64,000 nt of DNA from assembly GCA_009746045.1 (NCBI GenBank), contig RPFO01000132.1, forward strand, positions 1,384,590 to 1,448,589, given 5' to 3'. Below the pieces are notes generated by a model. That model ran no database searches. It saw only the letters and a list, made by a program, of their open reading frames with translations, and was not told the DNA's origin. The translations under genes were made by a program, and so were the position numbers. How positions within the stretch are numbered: the first letter of the stretch is position 1; every line of letters starts with the position of its first letter. Shown in pieces: positions 20,041 through 28,987 of the stretch. Source of the stretch: Mesostigma viride (lineage: Eukaryota; Streptophyta; Mesostigmatophyceae; Mesostigmatales; Mesostigmataceae).

Positions 20041-20696
20041 ATGTACATACACACAGAGGTATGTACATACCACTGGTACACCGTACATACCACAGGTACA
20101 GAGTACACTAGTCGGTATGGCACAAGAACTCACGTGTGTCAATGTGTGTGGTATTCTCCTGTGCAGACGGGCTCCCCAAAGGAGGCCAGTCCCAGCTCCG
20201 GCAGCAGCGACAGTCCTTTGGTACACCTGACGCTCCCCGAGTCCCCGGAAGCCGCCCCAAAGGCGGACAGACCGGTGGTGCACCACACCCCTCCAGCGTC
20301 CCCTGAGGACGGCGCCCCAAAGGCGTTCGCGGCACGGCGGCTGGCAGCACAGGACGACGGACCTTCTCGGGATTCCGGCCGTGGCAAACGGCTACGCATG
20401 GAAGAAGGAGAGGCGAGGGTAACAATGGACATGGAGGAATTAGCGCGACAGGCCCGGAACGCCGAGGAGCTCAACAAGGACACCTTCAACCCGAGGATCT
20501 TCCTGAGGGATTACGGCATGGAGGACGTGACCCTCGATCGGCGGAGGCAGCGATATGGGAAGTTTCCCTCGAATAACCTCGCGGCCTCAGCGCTCGGGTG
20601 GCCCAACGACAGGCAGGAGGCCTTCCGCGAGATGATGGAGCTCCACTGTGGTTTCAAGATGGAGACTAGGCGGGAGCGCCAGGGGCAGGTGGTGGT
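20041..20696 (+). CDS. Chromovirus extra ORF (ORF3), N-terminal part before element C
   Basis: ATG 20041 follows the integrase stop by four bases. The first 30 codons are made of a gtatgtacatacca-type repeat. A Pro/Ser/Glu-rich disordered stretch with repeated PKA/SPE motifs follows, then a more ordered part (NPRIFLRDYGMEDVTLDRR ... FREMMELHCGF). The frame is cut at 20696 by element C and resumes at 26455 in the correct phase: 656 plus 1549 bases give exactly 735 codons with the stop. I recognise no family. An internal start at MEEGEARV or MDMEELARQ is also possible. Confidence 0.75.
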
Positions 20697-21393
20697 TGTC
20701 TGGATATTAGTGTATCCACCTGCCCTGCCCACATTGTGCTTGTATATAGTCAGCTTGATAGAGATTTAATAGCTGGACTTGTAGCACTTTTTCCTACTCG
20801 ATTTGGACTACGACTGGCTGAGATACGGCCTTCCAAAGTTATATGCACTATGGTCTTGCCAAGTAGACTAGTGTGTCAGCATATCACGTGACAATTGTGC
20901 TGACAACTGGCATGCCAACTGGCCTGAACATGTTGCTAGTTCATGAGGTAGATTCATGGTACAGTGACTACTGTTGTGTCAGATCTTACGTCAGTGTTTC
21001 TTGATTCCTGACAAGGATTCTAGATACTTTATTCCATGGACATGTGGCGAATGCCTAGAGCACATTGCTTATAGTTTATTGACAGATGGCAGTTCCATAT
21101 TATGGTTATTTGCATGTTGACAGATGGCAATCATTCCTTATGTTGTATTTCAGCAAATGCCATCTGGCAATCACACAACAAATATTCTAGGAATCTAGAA
21201 GTGTTGCAACCCTTGCTTGACATGTGGCAGTTCTACCTTTGCCACCTAATTGCCTATATAATGAAATGAACAAAGGCAGCAAGGGCATCTCAAGCTGCCA
21301 ATTTTCTGCGTGAACATTTTGTCTCTCAGTCTCTCACTTCCTCAGCCTTGATCTTGACCTGTGATCTGCAAGGAAGGATCATAAAACAAAACA
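20697..21393 (+). repeat. 5' LTR of element C
   Basis: 697 bases, TG...CA ends. Contains tgacagatggca-type internal repeats at about 21080-21170 and a cctatataatg box at 21251-21261 that may serve as TATA element. Followed directly by the primer site. Confidence 0.95.
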
Positions 21394-21408
21394 TGGTATC
21401 GGAGGAGT
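21394..21408 (+). other. Primer-binding site of element C
   Basis: tggtatcggaggag starts immediately after the LTR and matches the TGGTATC core used by plant and algal elements that prime from initiator Met-tRNA. Confidence 0.85.
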
Positions 21409-21427
21409 GAGGCTTCTCTTTGACAAC

Positions 21428-21913
21428 ATGGCTGCTGCTGCTGCTGCTGCTTTGGAAAACAAGTACCTCTCTTTTATTCCAGCATGTTCCAAGGCAATTC
21501 CCAAGTTTGATGGTTCTTCCCTGCCAAAATGGGGAGAGACCAAGGAGCTTTTCCAAGCCCACCTGGAGGCCTATGATCTGGAGGGGGTCATTACCAAGCC
21601 TGAGGAGGCTACACCCAAGCAAGAGAAGGTTGTTTACACAGCCTTGCTGGCGTGCCTCACTGGCAGAGCAGCCCAGATTGCAAAGACCATTGGTGAGAGA
21701 AAGGGCAGTTTGCTTTTTGCTAAGTTGGTGGAGGTGTTTGAGCAGCCTAAACTGACCAAGAGCAACAAGCACGACCTGAGGACATCCCTAATGAGGCTGA
21801 CCAAGCAGCCCAACCAGTCCATGATGGACTATCTTACCGCTTCAGAACTGCTTCTGAGTGAGTACAGGGATGTGGGGGGGTGTTGGCAGACAATGATTTT
21901 GCCGCTGCGCTGA
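21428..21913 (+). CDS. gag: Element C Gag, first frame
   Basis: ATG 21428 opens a poly-Ala start, then a UBN2-type copia Gag capsid region (FDGSSLPKWGETKELFQAHL, LLACLTGRAAQIA). The frame breaks at a run of seven G (21874-21880) in the middle of the capsid domain and continues in the -1 frame from 21880. The break falls inside a folded domain, so mutation or a homopolymer miscall is likelier than programmed frameshifting, although G7 is a slippery sequence. Confidence 0.9.
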   Translation: MAAAAAAALENKYLSFIPACSKAIPKFDGSSLPKWGETKELFQAHLEAYDLEGVITKPEEATPKQEKVVYTALLACLTGRAAQIAKTIGERKGSLLFAKLVEVFEQPKLTKSNKHDLRTSLMRLTKQPNQSMMDYLTASELLLSEYRDVGGCWQTMILPLR

Positions 21914-24006
21914 AAGGTGGTTTACCTGATGCGTATAGGCCTGCCCTCGTTTCAACCAGGTTCGATGAGGACATGTCGCTGCTGGAGGTGAAGAAGGCCA
22001 TGCTTGAAGCAGATGACCTGCTTGTGGGGACGCGCTCCACCACCACGGTCAAGCCTGAGCCAGCAGCTGCCCAAGGCCAAGCATACAGCACAGGCCAACC
22101 AACCAAGCCGGGGAGGCCGACTTGCACATTCTGCGGAAAGGAAGGACATGTGGAGGAGACGTGCTATACCAAGTACCCACATCTCAGCAGGAAGAAGGGC
22201 CAGCAGAGGCCAAAGCGCAAGAACCAGAAGAAGAAGCAGGCTGCGACAGCGAACAACACGGTGGAGGCTCCTGAGCTTCCCGTGGACTACGCGTTTGCAA
22301 CTACGCGCCTAGTGCCGGGCGTACCTTTCTGGATTCTGGACTCTGCTGCATCCAGCCACATGAGCCCTGAGGAGGCTGACTTTATCAAGGTTCAGCCAAC
22401 CAACCTGGCCATCCAGGGCTCCGGAGGCCGGCTGAAGGCTGTGGGGACGGGGACGCTCAAGCTACGAGTCGCCAACAAGGTGGTGCATCTGCCTCATGCT
22501 CTGCACGTGCCCTCTCTGGGTGCAAGGCTTCTTTCCGTGGCCCAGCTGCATCAGCAGGGACACGAGGTGAACCTACTGCAGGGCGTGGCATGCTTTGCAG
22601 GCAGCAAGGTACCTATCAAGGTGCAGAACAACGTCTACGGTTTGCAAGAATCACAGACTGTGACTACCCCTGCTGCCCACCACACCACAGACAACCCTGC
22701 TGCACTATTGTGGCACTGGCGACTTGGACATGCAGGTGCTGAGCGCATTCGCAAGCTGGCGGCCATACCTGCATCGAACATTACCATGCGGGCTCCAGGT
22801 GCGCCAGGCTGCCCGTCGTGCCCTGCTGGCATGATTAGGCGACGCTCCTTCGCTGCTGGGCAACCACGCTCGACCGTGCCTCGTGCCAAGCTGCATGGGG
22901 ACATCATGGGGCCGATGCAGCCATCACTGGGCGGTTCCCAGTACATTCTGGGCATCACTGACGACGCTACAAGGTGGCGTTGGTCTTTTCCTATGCGCCA
23001 GAAGAGTGAGGTGCCACTGCACTTCGACCGACTGCTGTCAAGGGATATCAGGCCCTACTACGACGGTTCTGTGCTTCTAAGGACCGACAATGACGCAGTA
23101 TTTCTTTCCGAGGACTTCCGCTCCCTCTGTGCTCGCCATCGAGTTCACCAAGAATTTTCCAGCCCCTACTGTCCGCAGCAAAACGGAGTTGCGGAACGCA
23201 TGTGGGGTTTGGCGATGGGAATGACACTGTGCATGCTGCATTATGCTACCCTGCCCAAGACTTTCTGGGCCCTAGCTTTTGCGTGTGCTGTCTACCTGCT
23301 CAATCGGCTGCCATGCGAGGCCAATGCAGACTCTGCTAGCCCTCATCGCCTTTTTCAAGGCGTTGATGCCGACCTGTCGCACTTGCGCATTTTCGGCTGC
23401 CCTGCCTACTTTCGTGTAGAAGGGCCACGTGGCAAGCTGGAGGACAAAGCCCAGGCTGGAATCTTTGTGGGCTATGACTTGGAGTCGCCTGCTTACCTGA
23501 TTCTCCGCCCAGGCTCACGTGACGTTATTCGCAGGCTCCATGTGTCATTCGATGAGACTTGGCGAGCAAATTCTGCTCCCCTGCACGTCGCGAGTCCAGA
23601 TGTCAACTTCCAGCTGCCGGCACCTGAGTCTGCCTCGGAATCTGGCGTGGCGCTGGTACCTTTGCCTGCACCCACTGAGCCTGCAGTGCTGCCGCCTGTC
23701 ACTGCTGTGCCTGACTCGGTACCTGATGGTCCGGTCACCAGGGCCAAGGCTCGCCAACAGCTGGGCACTGTCACCGGTGCAGACGGCAGTGGCAACGCTG
23801 AGCATCCTGGTCCGGGTGCTGCTCCTGACTCTGAAATTTCTGATGCGGTGCCGGACGCCGGCAACCAAGTTGCGCAAGGATTCCTGCGCCCTCGCCTGCG
23901 CCTGCGCCTCAAATTTCGAGTGCAACGGCTTTGCAGCAAGCCATCCACGCACTGCAGCGACCTTCATCTTCAGCGCCCAGCAACCAGGCAGGGGCGGATT
24001 CGGTGA
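21880..24006 (+). CDS. Element C end of Gag, protease and integrase
   Basis: Begins with the rest of the capsid region (LADNDFAAALKGGLP), a CCHC knuckle (CTFCGKEGHVEETC), a copia protease with ILDSAASSHM (Asp-Ser-Ala where Asp-Ser-Gly is usual), the pre-integrase zinc domain (WHWRLGHA ... CPSC), and the integrase core with GDIMGPM, RTDNDAVF and QQNGVAERM (D-35-E spacing). The copia C-terminal part (IFVGYDLESPAYLIL) and a Pro/Ala-rich linker follow. The frame is lost near 23880-23930 in that linker and continues in the next frame. Confidence 0.95.
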   Translation: MLADNDFAAALKGGLPDAYRPALVSTRFDEDMSLLEVKKAMLEADDLLVGTRSTTTVKPEPAAAQGQAYSTGQPTKPGRPTCTFCGKEGHVEETCYTKYPHLSRKKGQQRPKRKNQKKKQAATANNTVEAPELPVDYAFATTRLVPGVPFWILDSAASSHMSPEEADFIKVQPTNLAIQGSGGRLKAVGTGTLKLRVANKVVHLPHALHVPSLGARLLSVAQLHQQGHEVNLLQGVACFAGSKVPIKVQNNVYGLQESQTVTTPAAHHTTDNPAALLWHWRLGHAGAERIRKLAAIPASNITMRAPGAPGCPSCPAGMIRRRSFAAGQPRSTVPRAKLHGDIMGPMQPSLGGSQYILGITDDATRWRWSFPMRQKSEVPLHFDRLLSRDIRPYYDGSVLLRTDNDAVFLSEDFRSLCARHRVHQEFSSPYCPQQNGVAERMWGLAMGMTLCMLHYATLPKTFWALAFACAVYLLNRLPCEANADSASPHRLFQGVDADLSHLRIFGCPAYFRVEGPRGKLEDKAQAGIFVGYDLESPAYLILRPGSRDVIRRLHVSFDETWRANSAPLHVASPDVNFQLPAPESASESGVALVPLPAPTEPAVLPPVTAVPDSVPDGPVTRAKARQQLGTVTGADGSGNAEHPGPGAAPDSEISDAVPDAGNQVAQGFLRPRLRLRLKFRVQRLCSKPSTHCSDLHLQRPATRQGRIR

Positions 24007-24343
24007 TAGCTGCTGCAACGATTGAGGAAAATGTTGGCGATGGCTACTGTCCCTCTAGTGACACATATGGCGCCTATGGTTGGACCTCCTCTTCTCAACG
24101 TCTTGCTTCTCCTAAGTGGGCCCGTTTTTGCCCAAATTACGCTGCTATTCGTGATGTGGTCGAGGATGTATATGCCACTAGTGTCGACCTGGACGTCCCT
24201 AAGTCTTGGCAACAAGCTCGTTCTCTTCCTGCGTGGCAGTCCGCCATGGATAGCGAGATGGCTTCTATTCGTTCTCACAAGGTTTTTTCTTTGGTGAGTA
24301 GGTCATCTCTTCCTCGTGGCACTTCGGCCTTCCTTCCCGTTGG
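23931..24343 (+). CDS. Element C linker between integrase and reverse transcriptase
   Basis: Short frame joining integrase and RT. It carries the conserved RT entry region (PKSWQQARSLPAWQSAMDSE), equivalent to the copia segment before the first RT motif. It is entered by a frame change near 23900 and left by another near 24325 (SLPRGTSAF). Both shifts go in the -1 direction, like the one in gag. Confidence 0.85.
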
Positions 24344-25720
24344 GTGTATGCACGTAAGTCGGATGGACGTGAGAAAGCACGTTTTGTATGCAAGGGCTAT
24401 GCCCAGCGTGAGGGTGTTGATTTTCAGGACATCTTTAGCCCCACTGTTCGTTCCTCCACAGTGCGTTTGGCTCTTGCTTTTGCAGTCACGCATGGCTATA
24501 CTCTGCATCAATTAGACGTCCGCACTGCGTTCTTGTATGCTCCTTTAGAGGAGGATGTCTATGTACGTCCACCCCTGGGCTATGAGGAGTATGACGCCTC
24601 TGGCGAGCTTCTTGTATGGAAGCTTCATCGCAGCCTGTATGGCACACGTCAGGCTCCGCGCAATTGGCATCGCACCTTCCGTTCTCATCTCGTGTCGGAT
24701 GGTGCAGTGCCTAGCGCTACAGACACATGTCTTTACCTTTATCCCAGTGCTAGGGGCTTTGTGTTTGTACATGTTGATGACATGATCGTTGCCAGCCCCT
24801 CTGCCCCTTGGGTAGCCGCCTGGGTTTCTCGCCTTGGTACACGTTTTCAGCTGTCCGAATCGGACCACCCTTCCTTGTTTCTAGGTGTGTGTCTTTCTAT
24901 TGACAGCGTCACCCGTTCCCTTGCCCTGCACCAGTCTCCCTACATCATAGAAATTGCTGCCCGCTTTGGGCTAGGTGAGAGTCGTGGTGTTCCCACCCCG
25001 GTTGTCCCGGGTGCCGTGTTGAGCGAGGGGGGACAGTGTGACCAATCGCAACGGGAGGTGTTCCAGCAAATAGTGGGGGCGCTCATCTACGTCACCCAAT
25101 GGACGCGGCCAGACGTGGCATTCGCTGTCAACCGCCTAGCGCAACAGATGCAATCACCCACGCTAGGTGATATGCAGGCTGCCAAGCGGGTCATCCGCTA
25201 CCTGCTGGCAACCCACGGCCTCGGTCTCCGCTTCACTGGCGGGAGCCTTGAAGGCTGGTCAGATGCGGACTGGGCAAATGACGTCAAGACCAGGCGGTCT
25301 GTCAGCGGCAACCTGGTCATGTACGCTGGTGCCCCTATTGATTGGGCAAGCCGCCGCCAAACGGTGACCGCTCTTTCTTCATGCGAGGCCGAGTACATCG
25401 CTGCGGGCACCTTGCTGCAGTCGGTGCTCCCCCTGCGGAGGATCTTGATGGAGCTGACGGGCTCTACTACGGCTGCACCTACTCCGGTCTACTGCGACAA
25501 CACCGGTGCTGTGGCACTCTCCAAGGACCCGGTTCACCCCAAGCGCACAAAACACATTGACGTGCGTTTCCACTTCATTCGTGAGAAGGTGGAGGATGGT
25601 GACATCAATGTCCAACATTGCCCCGGTGAGGAGATGGTGGCGGATATCCTGACCAAGGCACTTCCGCGACCACGCTTCGAGCTGCTTCGAGGACGGCTCC
25701 TGCATTCCTGTGTGACTTGA
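24344..25720 (+). CDS. Element C reverse transcriptase and RNase H
   Basis: Standard copia RT: KARFVCKGYAQ, HQLDVRTAFLYAPLEEDVYV (motif A Asp), LHRSLYGTRQAPRNW, and a catalytic VHVDDMIVA box. RNase H: SDADWANDVKTRRSVSG, SSCEAEYIA, VYCDNTGAVALSKDP, KHIDVRFHFI and an ILTKALPR tail. The first ATG is inside the RT entry region, so this is part of a longer polyprotein. Ends 34 bases before the 3' LTR. Confidence 0.96.
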   Translation: MYARKSDGREKARFVCKGYAQREGVDFQDIFSPTVRSSTVRLALAFAVTHGYTLHQLDVRTAFLYAPLEEDVYVRPPLGYEEYDASGELLVWKLHRSLYGTRQAPRNWHRTFRSHLVSDGAVPSATDTCLYLYPSARGFVFVHVDDMIVASPSAPWVAAWVSRLGTRFQLSESDHPSLFLGVCLSIDSVTRSLALHQSPYIIEIAARFGLGESRGVPTPVVPGAVLSEGGQCDQSQREVFQQIVGALIYVTQWTRPDVAFAVNRLAQQMQSPTLGDMQAAKRVIRYLLATHGLGLRFTGGSLEGWSDADWANDVKTRRSVSGNLVMYAGAPIDWASRRQTVTALSSCEAEYIAAGTLLQSVLPLRRILMELTGSTTAAPTPVYCDNTGAVALSKDPVHPKRTKHIDVRFHFIREKVEDGDINVQHCPGEEMVADILTKALPRPRFELLRGRLLHSCVT

Positions 25721-25741
25721 GCTGTTAGTGGGCACGTCATT

Positions 25742-25754
25742 GGACTAAGGGGGG
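25742..25754 (+). other. Polypurine tract of element C
   Basis: ggactaagggggg lies directly before the 3' LTR, where plus-strand priming occurs. Confidence 0.85.
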
Positions 25755-26449
25755 TGTCTGGATATTAGTGTATCCACCTGCCCTGCCCACATTGTGCTTG
25801 TATATAGTCAGCTTGATAGAGATTTAATAGCTGGACTTGTAGCACTTTTTCCTACTCGATTTGGACTACGAATGGCTGAGATACGGCCTTCCAAAGTTAT
25901 ATGCACTATGGTCTTGCCAAGTAGACTAGTGTGTCAGCATATCACGTGACAATTGTGCTGACAACTGGCATGCCAACTGGCCTGAACATGTTGCTAGTTC
26001 ATGAGGTAGATTCATGGTACAGTGACTACTGTTGTGTCAGATCTTACGTCAGTGTTTCTTGATTCCTGACAAGGATTCTAGATACTTTATTCCATGGACA
26101 TGTGGCGAATGCCTAGAGCACATTGCTTAGTTTATTGACAGATGGCAGTTCCATATTATGGTTATTTGCATGTTGACAGATGGCAATCATTCCTTATGTT
26201 GTATTTCAGCAAATGCCATCTGGCAATCACACAACAAATATTCTAGGAATCTAGAAGTGTTGCAACCCTTGCTTGACATGTGGCAGTTCTACCTTTGCCA
26301 CCTAATTGCCTATATAATGAAATGAACAAAGGCAGCAAGGGCATCTCAAGCTGCCAATTTTCTGCGTGAACATTTTGTCTCTCAGTCTCTCACTTCCTCA
26401 GCCTTGATCTTGACCTGTGATCTGCAAGGAAGGATCATAAAACAAAACA
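25755..26449 (+). repeat. 3' LTR of element C
   Basis: 695 bases, one substitution and one two-base indel from the 5' LTR. Followed by gtggt, the second target-site copy, and then by the host ORF3. Confidence 0.95.
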
Positions 26450-26454
26450 GTGGT

Positions 26455-28003
26455 CGGCACGGCCTGGGAGACTCACCAACCCGGGTGTAAGTGCGATGCT
26501 TGTATGACCACGCTGACCGCACTCATGGCCTACCCACGAGTGTTCCTCCTGTTGGTTGCGCCGGGGCTGCGAGAGCGCCTCCGACGCAAATATCACGAAT
26601 TGCCCCTAGACGGGGCGCTGCGCGGTGCAATCTGCACCGCTAACGGCCAATACTCCCTGCGGCAGGCATTCGACCGCGTCCTGCAAATGGATGAAGAAGA
26701 CGCCAACGGTGGGGAGGAGGATCACGACGAGTGGGATGACGACGACCTGCCCAACATGTTACCGCCGGCCGCTAGGTCTGACACTCGTGATGGAGAGGGC
26801 GCCAGGCGCCCCCCGGGCTTTGAGAACCGCCACCCAGGTCCCCCACCGGGTCGCACCGCGCGGGAGGAGATCGCCCACACTCGGCGACATACGGAACAGG
26901 GTGTGCGACTCAGCGGCAGCGGCAGTGACCGGGCGGGACCCAGTGGGCGACCCCATGACCGAGGTCGCGATCGGGAGCGTCCCCGTGCCTCCAATGTCCG
27001 CCCTGACATGCACGCGTCGGAGAGGTCTTTCCGTCGGGTCCTCGCAGCAGTGCACGGGCCGGCCCGAGAGGCTGCCCGCCCCGTCGATCGCGTGGCGGCT
27101 CCAGAGGCCGCCTGTCCTGCACCACAGGGGATGGCCCCAACGGTCACCCCCCTACCTGTACGCGGCCAGACCTCAGAGATGGTTCGCTCCGTAGAGCGCG
27201 ACCGGGTCCCAGTGCCCGAGCGACCGATGGCGCCGGAAGGACAGTGGGTGCAGGGAAGTGAGATCCAGCCGAGGGTGGGGCGGGTGGTGTCCTATGGAGG
27301 GCAACAGCCCCGCACGGAGGTGGTGATCTTCGACTGGAACCTGGCCGGTGTGGTGACTCCCCGGCCGCGTCCTCCCCAGGAATACCAGGGCTTTGTGCTG
27401 GAGTTTCCACCAGGTCCCTGGGGTTTCAAGGATTGCGGCACCTACCAGGAACAACTTAAAATCCGGCTGCACCCACAACTCCCGTTCCTTCGGCCGCGAC
27501 AAGTTGCTTCAGGGGGGCTCTGGCCGGTCATTTCCAACGGCGTGACGATGTATTGCCCGGAGGTTCGGACTTATGACTATTACGTCGCCGGGGCGAAACG
27601 CCAGGTCATCCCACCCAAGCTGGCGCCAAACGCGGCTCGGTTCCTGGCCGGGGTGGCAGATGATTGGATGCTCTCCCATCCGCCCCTCCCCCAAGTCGAT
27701 TGGATGCTGGTTCCGGCGGTGATGCTGGCGATGGGCGAGGAGTACATGCGGGTGCATCACTGTGGCGCTGTGGATAAGAGGGTGGCCTCCCTCATCTTCA
27801 CGGTGCCCGCGTACATGGCCGCGTTCCTGGCCATGTGGCCTGATGGCTCCTGGGATCGTCTGTCCCTCATCGGGCGACGGGATCCGGGGCCTCCTCAGCA
27901 ATGGGCATTTGAGGAGGAGCTCATCGCGTATCCGGGTTGCCATGAGGATCGGGCAACCTCCCGGGGAGAGGCGGCTTACGCCGCCGCCTTGCGCCGTCGC
28001 TGA
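26455..28003 (+). CDS. Chromovirus extra ORF (ORF3), C-terminal part after element C
   Basis: Continues the frame broken at 20696. Starts with a Cys/His-containing segment (HQPGCKCDACMT), a helical region (LRERLRRKYHELPLDG), an acidic stretch (EEDHDEWDDDDLP), about 200 residues of Arg/Pro-rich disorder, and a compact C-terminal region of about 200 residues (GPWGFKDCGTYQEQL ... MYCPEVRTYDYYVAGAK ... DWMLVPAVMLAMGEEYM) ending AALRRR. No transmembrane segment, protease, RNase or envelope features are visible. I recognise no family. An accessory or second Gag-like protein is possible. Confidence 0.75.
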
Positions 28004-28296
28004 CTCCCGGAGTGGACCTGTGGGCCCCGTTCGTTTTCTCTTTTTCTTTCTTTTCTTTTTAACTGTCTCTGCCGGTAGAGACATTGACTACGTCAAGACT
28101 TGTCCTTGCGTGGCGAGTTTTGGGGGAATTGGTTTTACTGGCCCGTTGGAGAACAAGGGTTGGGACATAGTACCCCTATGGTCAACCTGCGGTCGCGAGG
28201 ATCATCGACCGCTCGGCTACTCAGCATTAAGTGTTGTGTGTGTTTTCAATTTCCCGTGCTTCTTCACCTCTATGACGGTAGAGACTACCGTCCCCT
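28004..28296 (+). other. 3' untranslated region of the chromovirus
   Basis: No ORF. A T/C-rich tract at about 28030-28060 and two copies of a ggtagagac motif (28073 and 28277) precede the polypurine tract. Confidence 0.6.
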
Positions 28297-28311
28297 GGGG
28301 AGGGGGAGGAG
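28297..28311 (+). other. Polypurine tract of the chromovirus
   Basis: ggggagggggaggag directly precedes a TGTTGCGTGCC start that fits an LTR. Confidence 0.75.
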
Positions 28312-28987
28312 TGTTGCGTGCCCGACCCTTGGAACGGGCGCAACAATGGAATAAATTATGTATTTTGGCTTGTTGTCATAGTCCGTAGGACTTTGGGACT
28401 CATTTCGGGACGTAATTTGGGAATTGTCCCTTGGTCAGGACTTTTGTATGGAACTATGATAGTTTGTGTGATTCGGACTAGTTATTTTGGGCCTAGGTTG
28501 ATGTATGAGATCTTCTAGGGGCCGGCGCAGTCGCGCCGCGCTGCGTACTTTACAGCCGGTTAAGATCTTGTATTCATGCGTGGATTCTGTAGGTGAGGGT
28601 CGATGTCGACCCGAGGATCTTGTGTGGACTGCATGTTTCGGAGTTCTCTGGAAGGTCGGCGCCATGTCGGCGCCTCTTGCCAGCTTGGTGGCAGACCTAG
28701 GTGAAATTGGTCCGAGGACGAGAGTCTCGTCCTCTTGGTTCGGAATAAAGTGTGTGTTATCACCTGTCTGAACCTGGGGCATAAATTCCAACTGCATTTG
28801 GTAGCTCCATCCTAAATGTGGATTGTGTAGATTAATGCAATATTAATCACCGCGAGCCGTAACAGGCCTAAAGCCACGCCTGTTCCGTTAATCCCACTCC
28901 CAAAGAGTGGTCGTGGTTAGCCAAGAAACCGGTGACAACCTACCTTAACAATAGGATCTTTCGCACGACCCGGATGGGTTCGTTACA
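28312..28987 (+). repeat. Probable 3' LTR of the chromovirus
   Basis: About 676 bases from TGTTGCGTGCC to GGTTCGTTACA, with TG...CA ends right after the polypurine tract. The 5' LTR is outside the window, so the boundaries rest on the tract, the terminal dinucleotides and the start of LINE-like sequence after 28987. Confidence 0.6.

Larger units (their letters stand above)
20697..26449 (+). mobile_element. Element C: Osser-like Ty1/copia retrotransposon, complete with 5-bp target duplication
   Basis: LTRs of 697 bases (20697-21393) and 695 bases (25755-26449) begin TGTCTGG and end AAAACA. Target duplication gtggt at 20692-20696 and 26450-26454. Primer site and polypurine tract are both in place. 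The LTRs differ only by one substitution (acgactgg/acgaatgg) and one two-base indel, so the insertion is very young. Gag and pol are nevertheless split by three one-base frame breaks. The order Gag-PR-INT-RT-RH is the standard copia order. Confidence 0.97.
7109..28987 (+). mobile_element. Host Ty3/gypsy chromovirus (5' end off-window), split by elements B and C and cut at its 5' side by A
   Basis: Gag, PR-RT-RH, integrase-chromodomain and an extra ORF lie in order on the plus strand, ending at a polypurine tract and a probable LTR. The body is interrupted at 11920/11921 by element B and at 20696/20697 by element C. Element A lies in the 5' part of gag. Without B and C the visible body is about 9.4 kb. 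All ORFs stay open across both junctions once each insertion and one target copy are removed, so this was a young or intact element when invaded. Confidence 0.9.

Noticed and set aside
21874-21880. Programmed -1 frameshift at G7 in element C gag
   Set aside because: It falls inside the capsid domain rather than between Gag and Pol, and two similar shifts occur later. Mutation or sequencing error is simpler.
26450-28003. Envelope gene of the chromovirus
   Set aside because: No signal peptide, membrane anchor or fusion-like segment is visible in ORF3.
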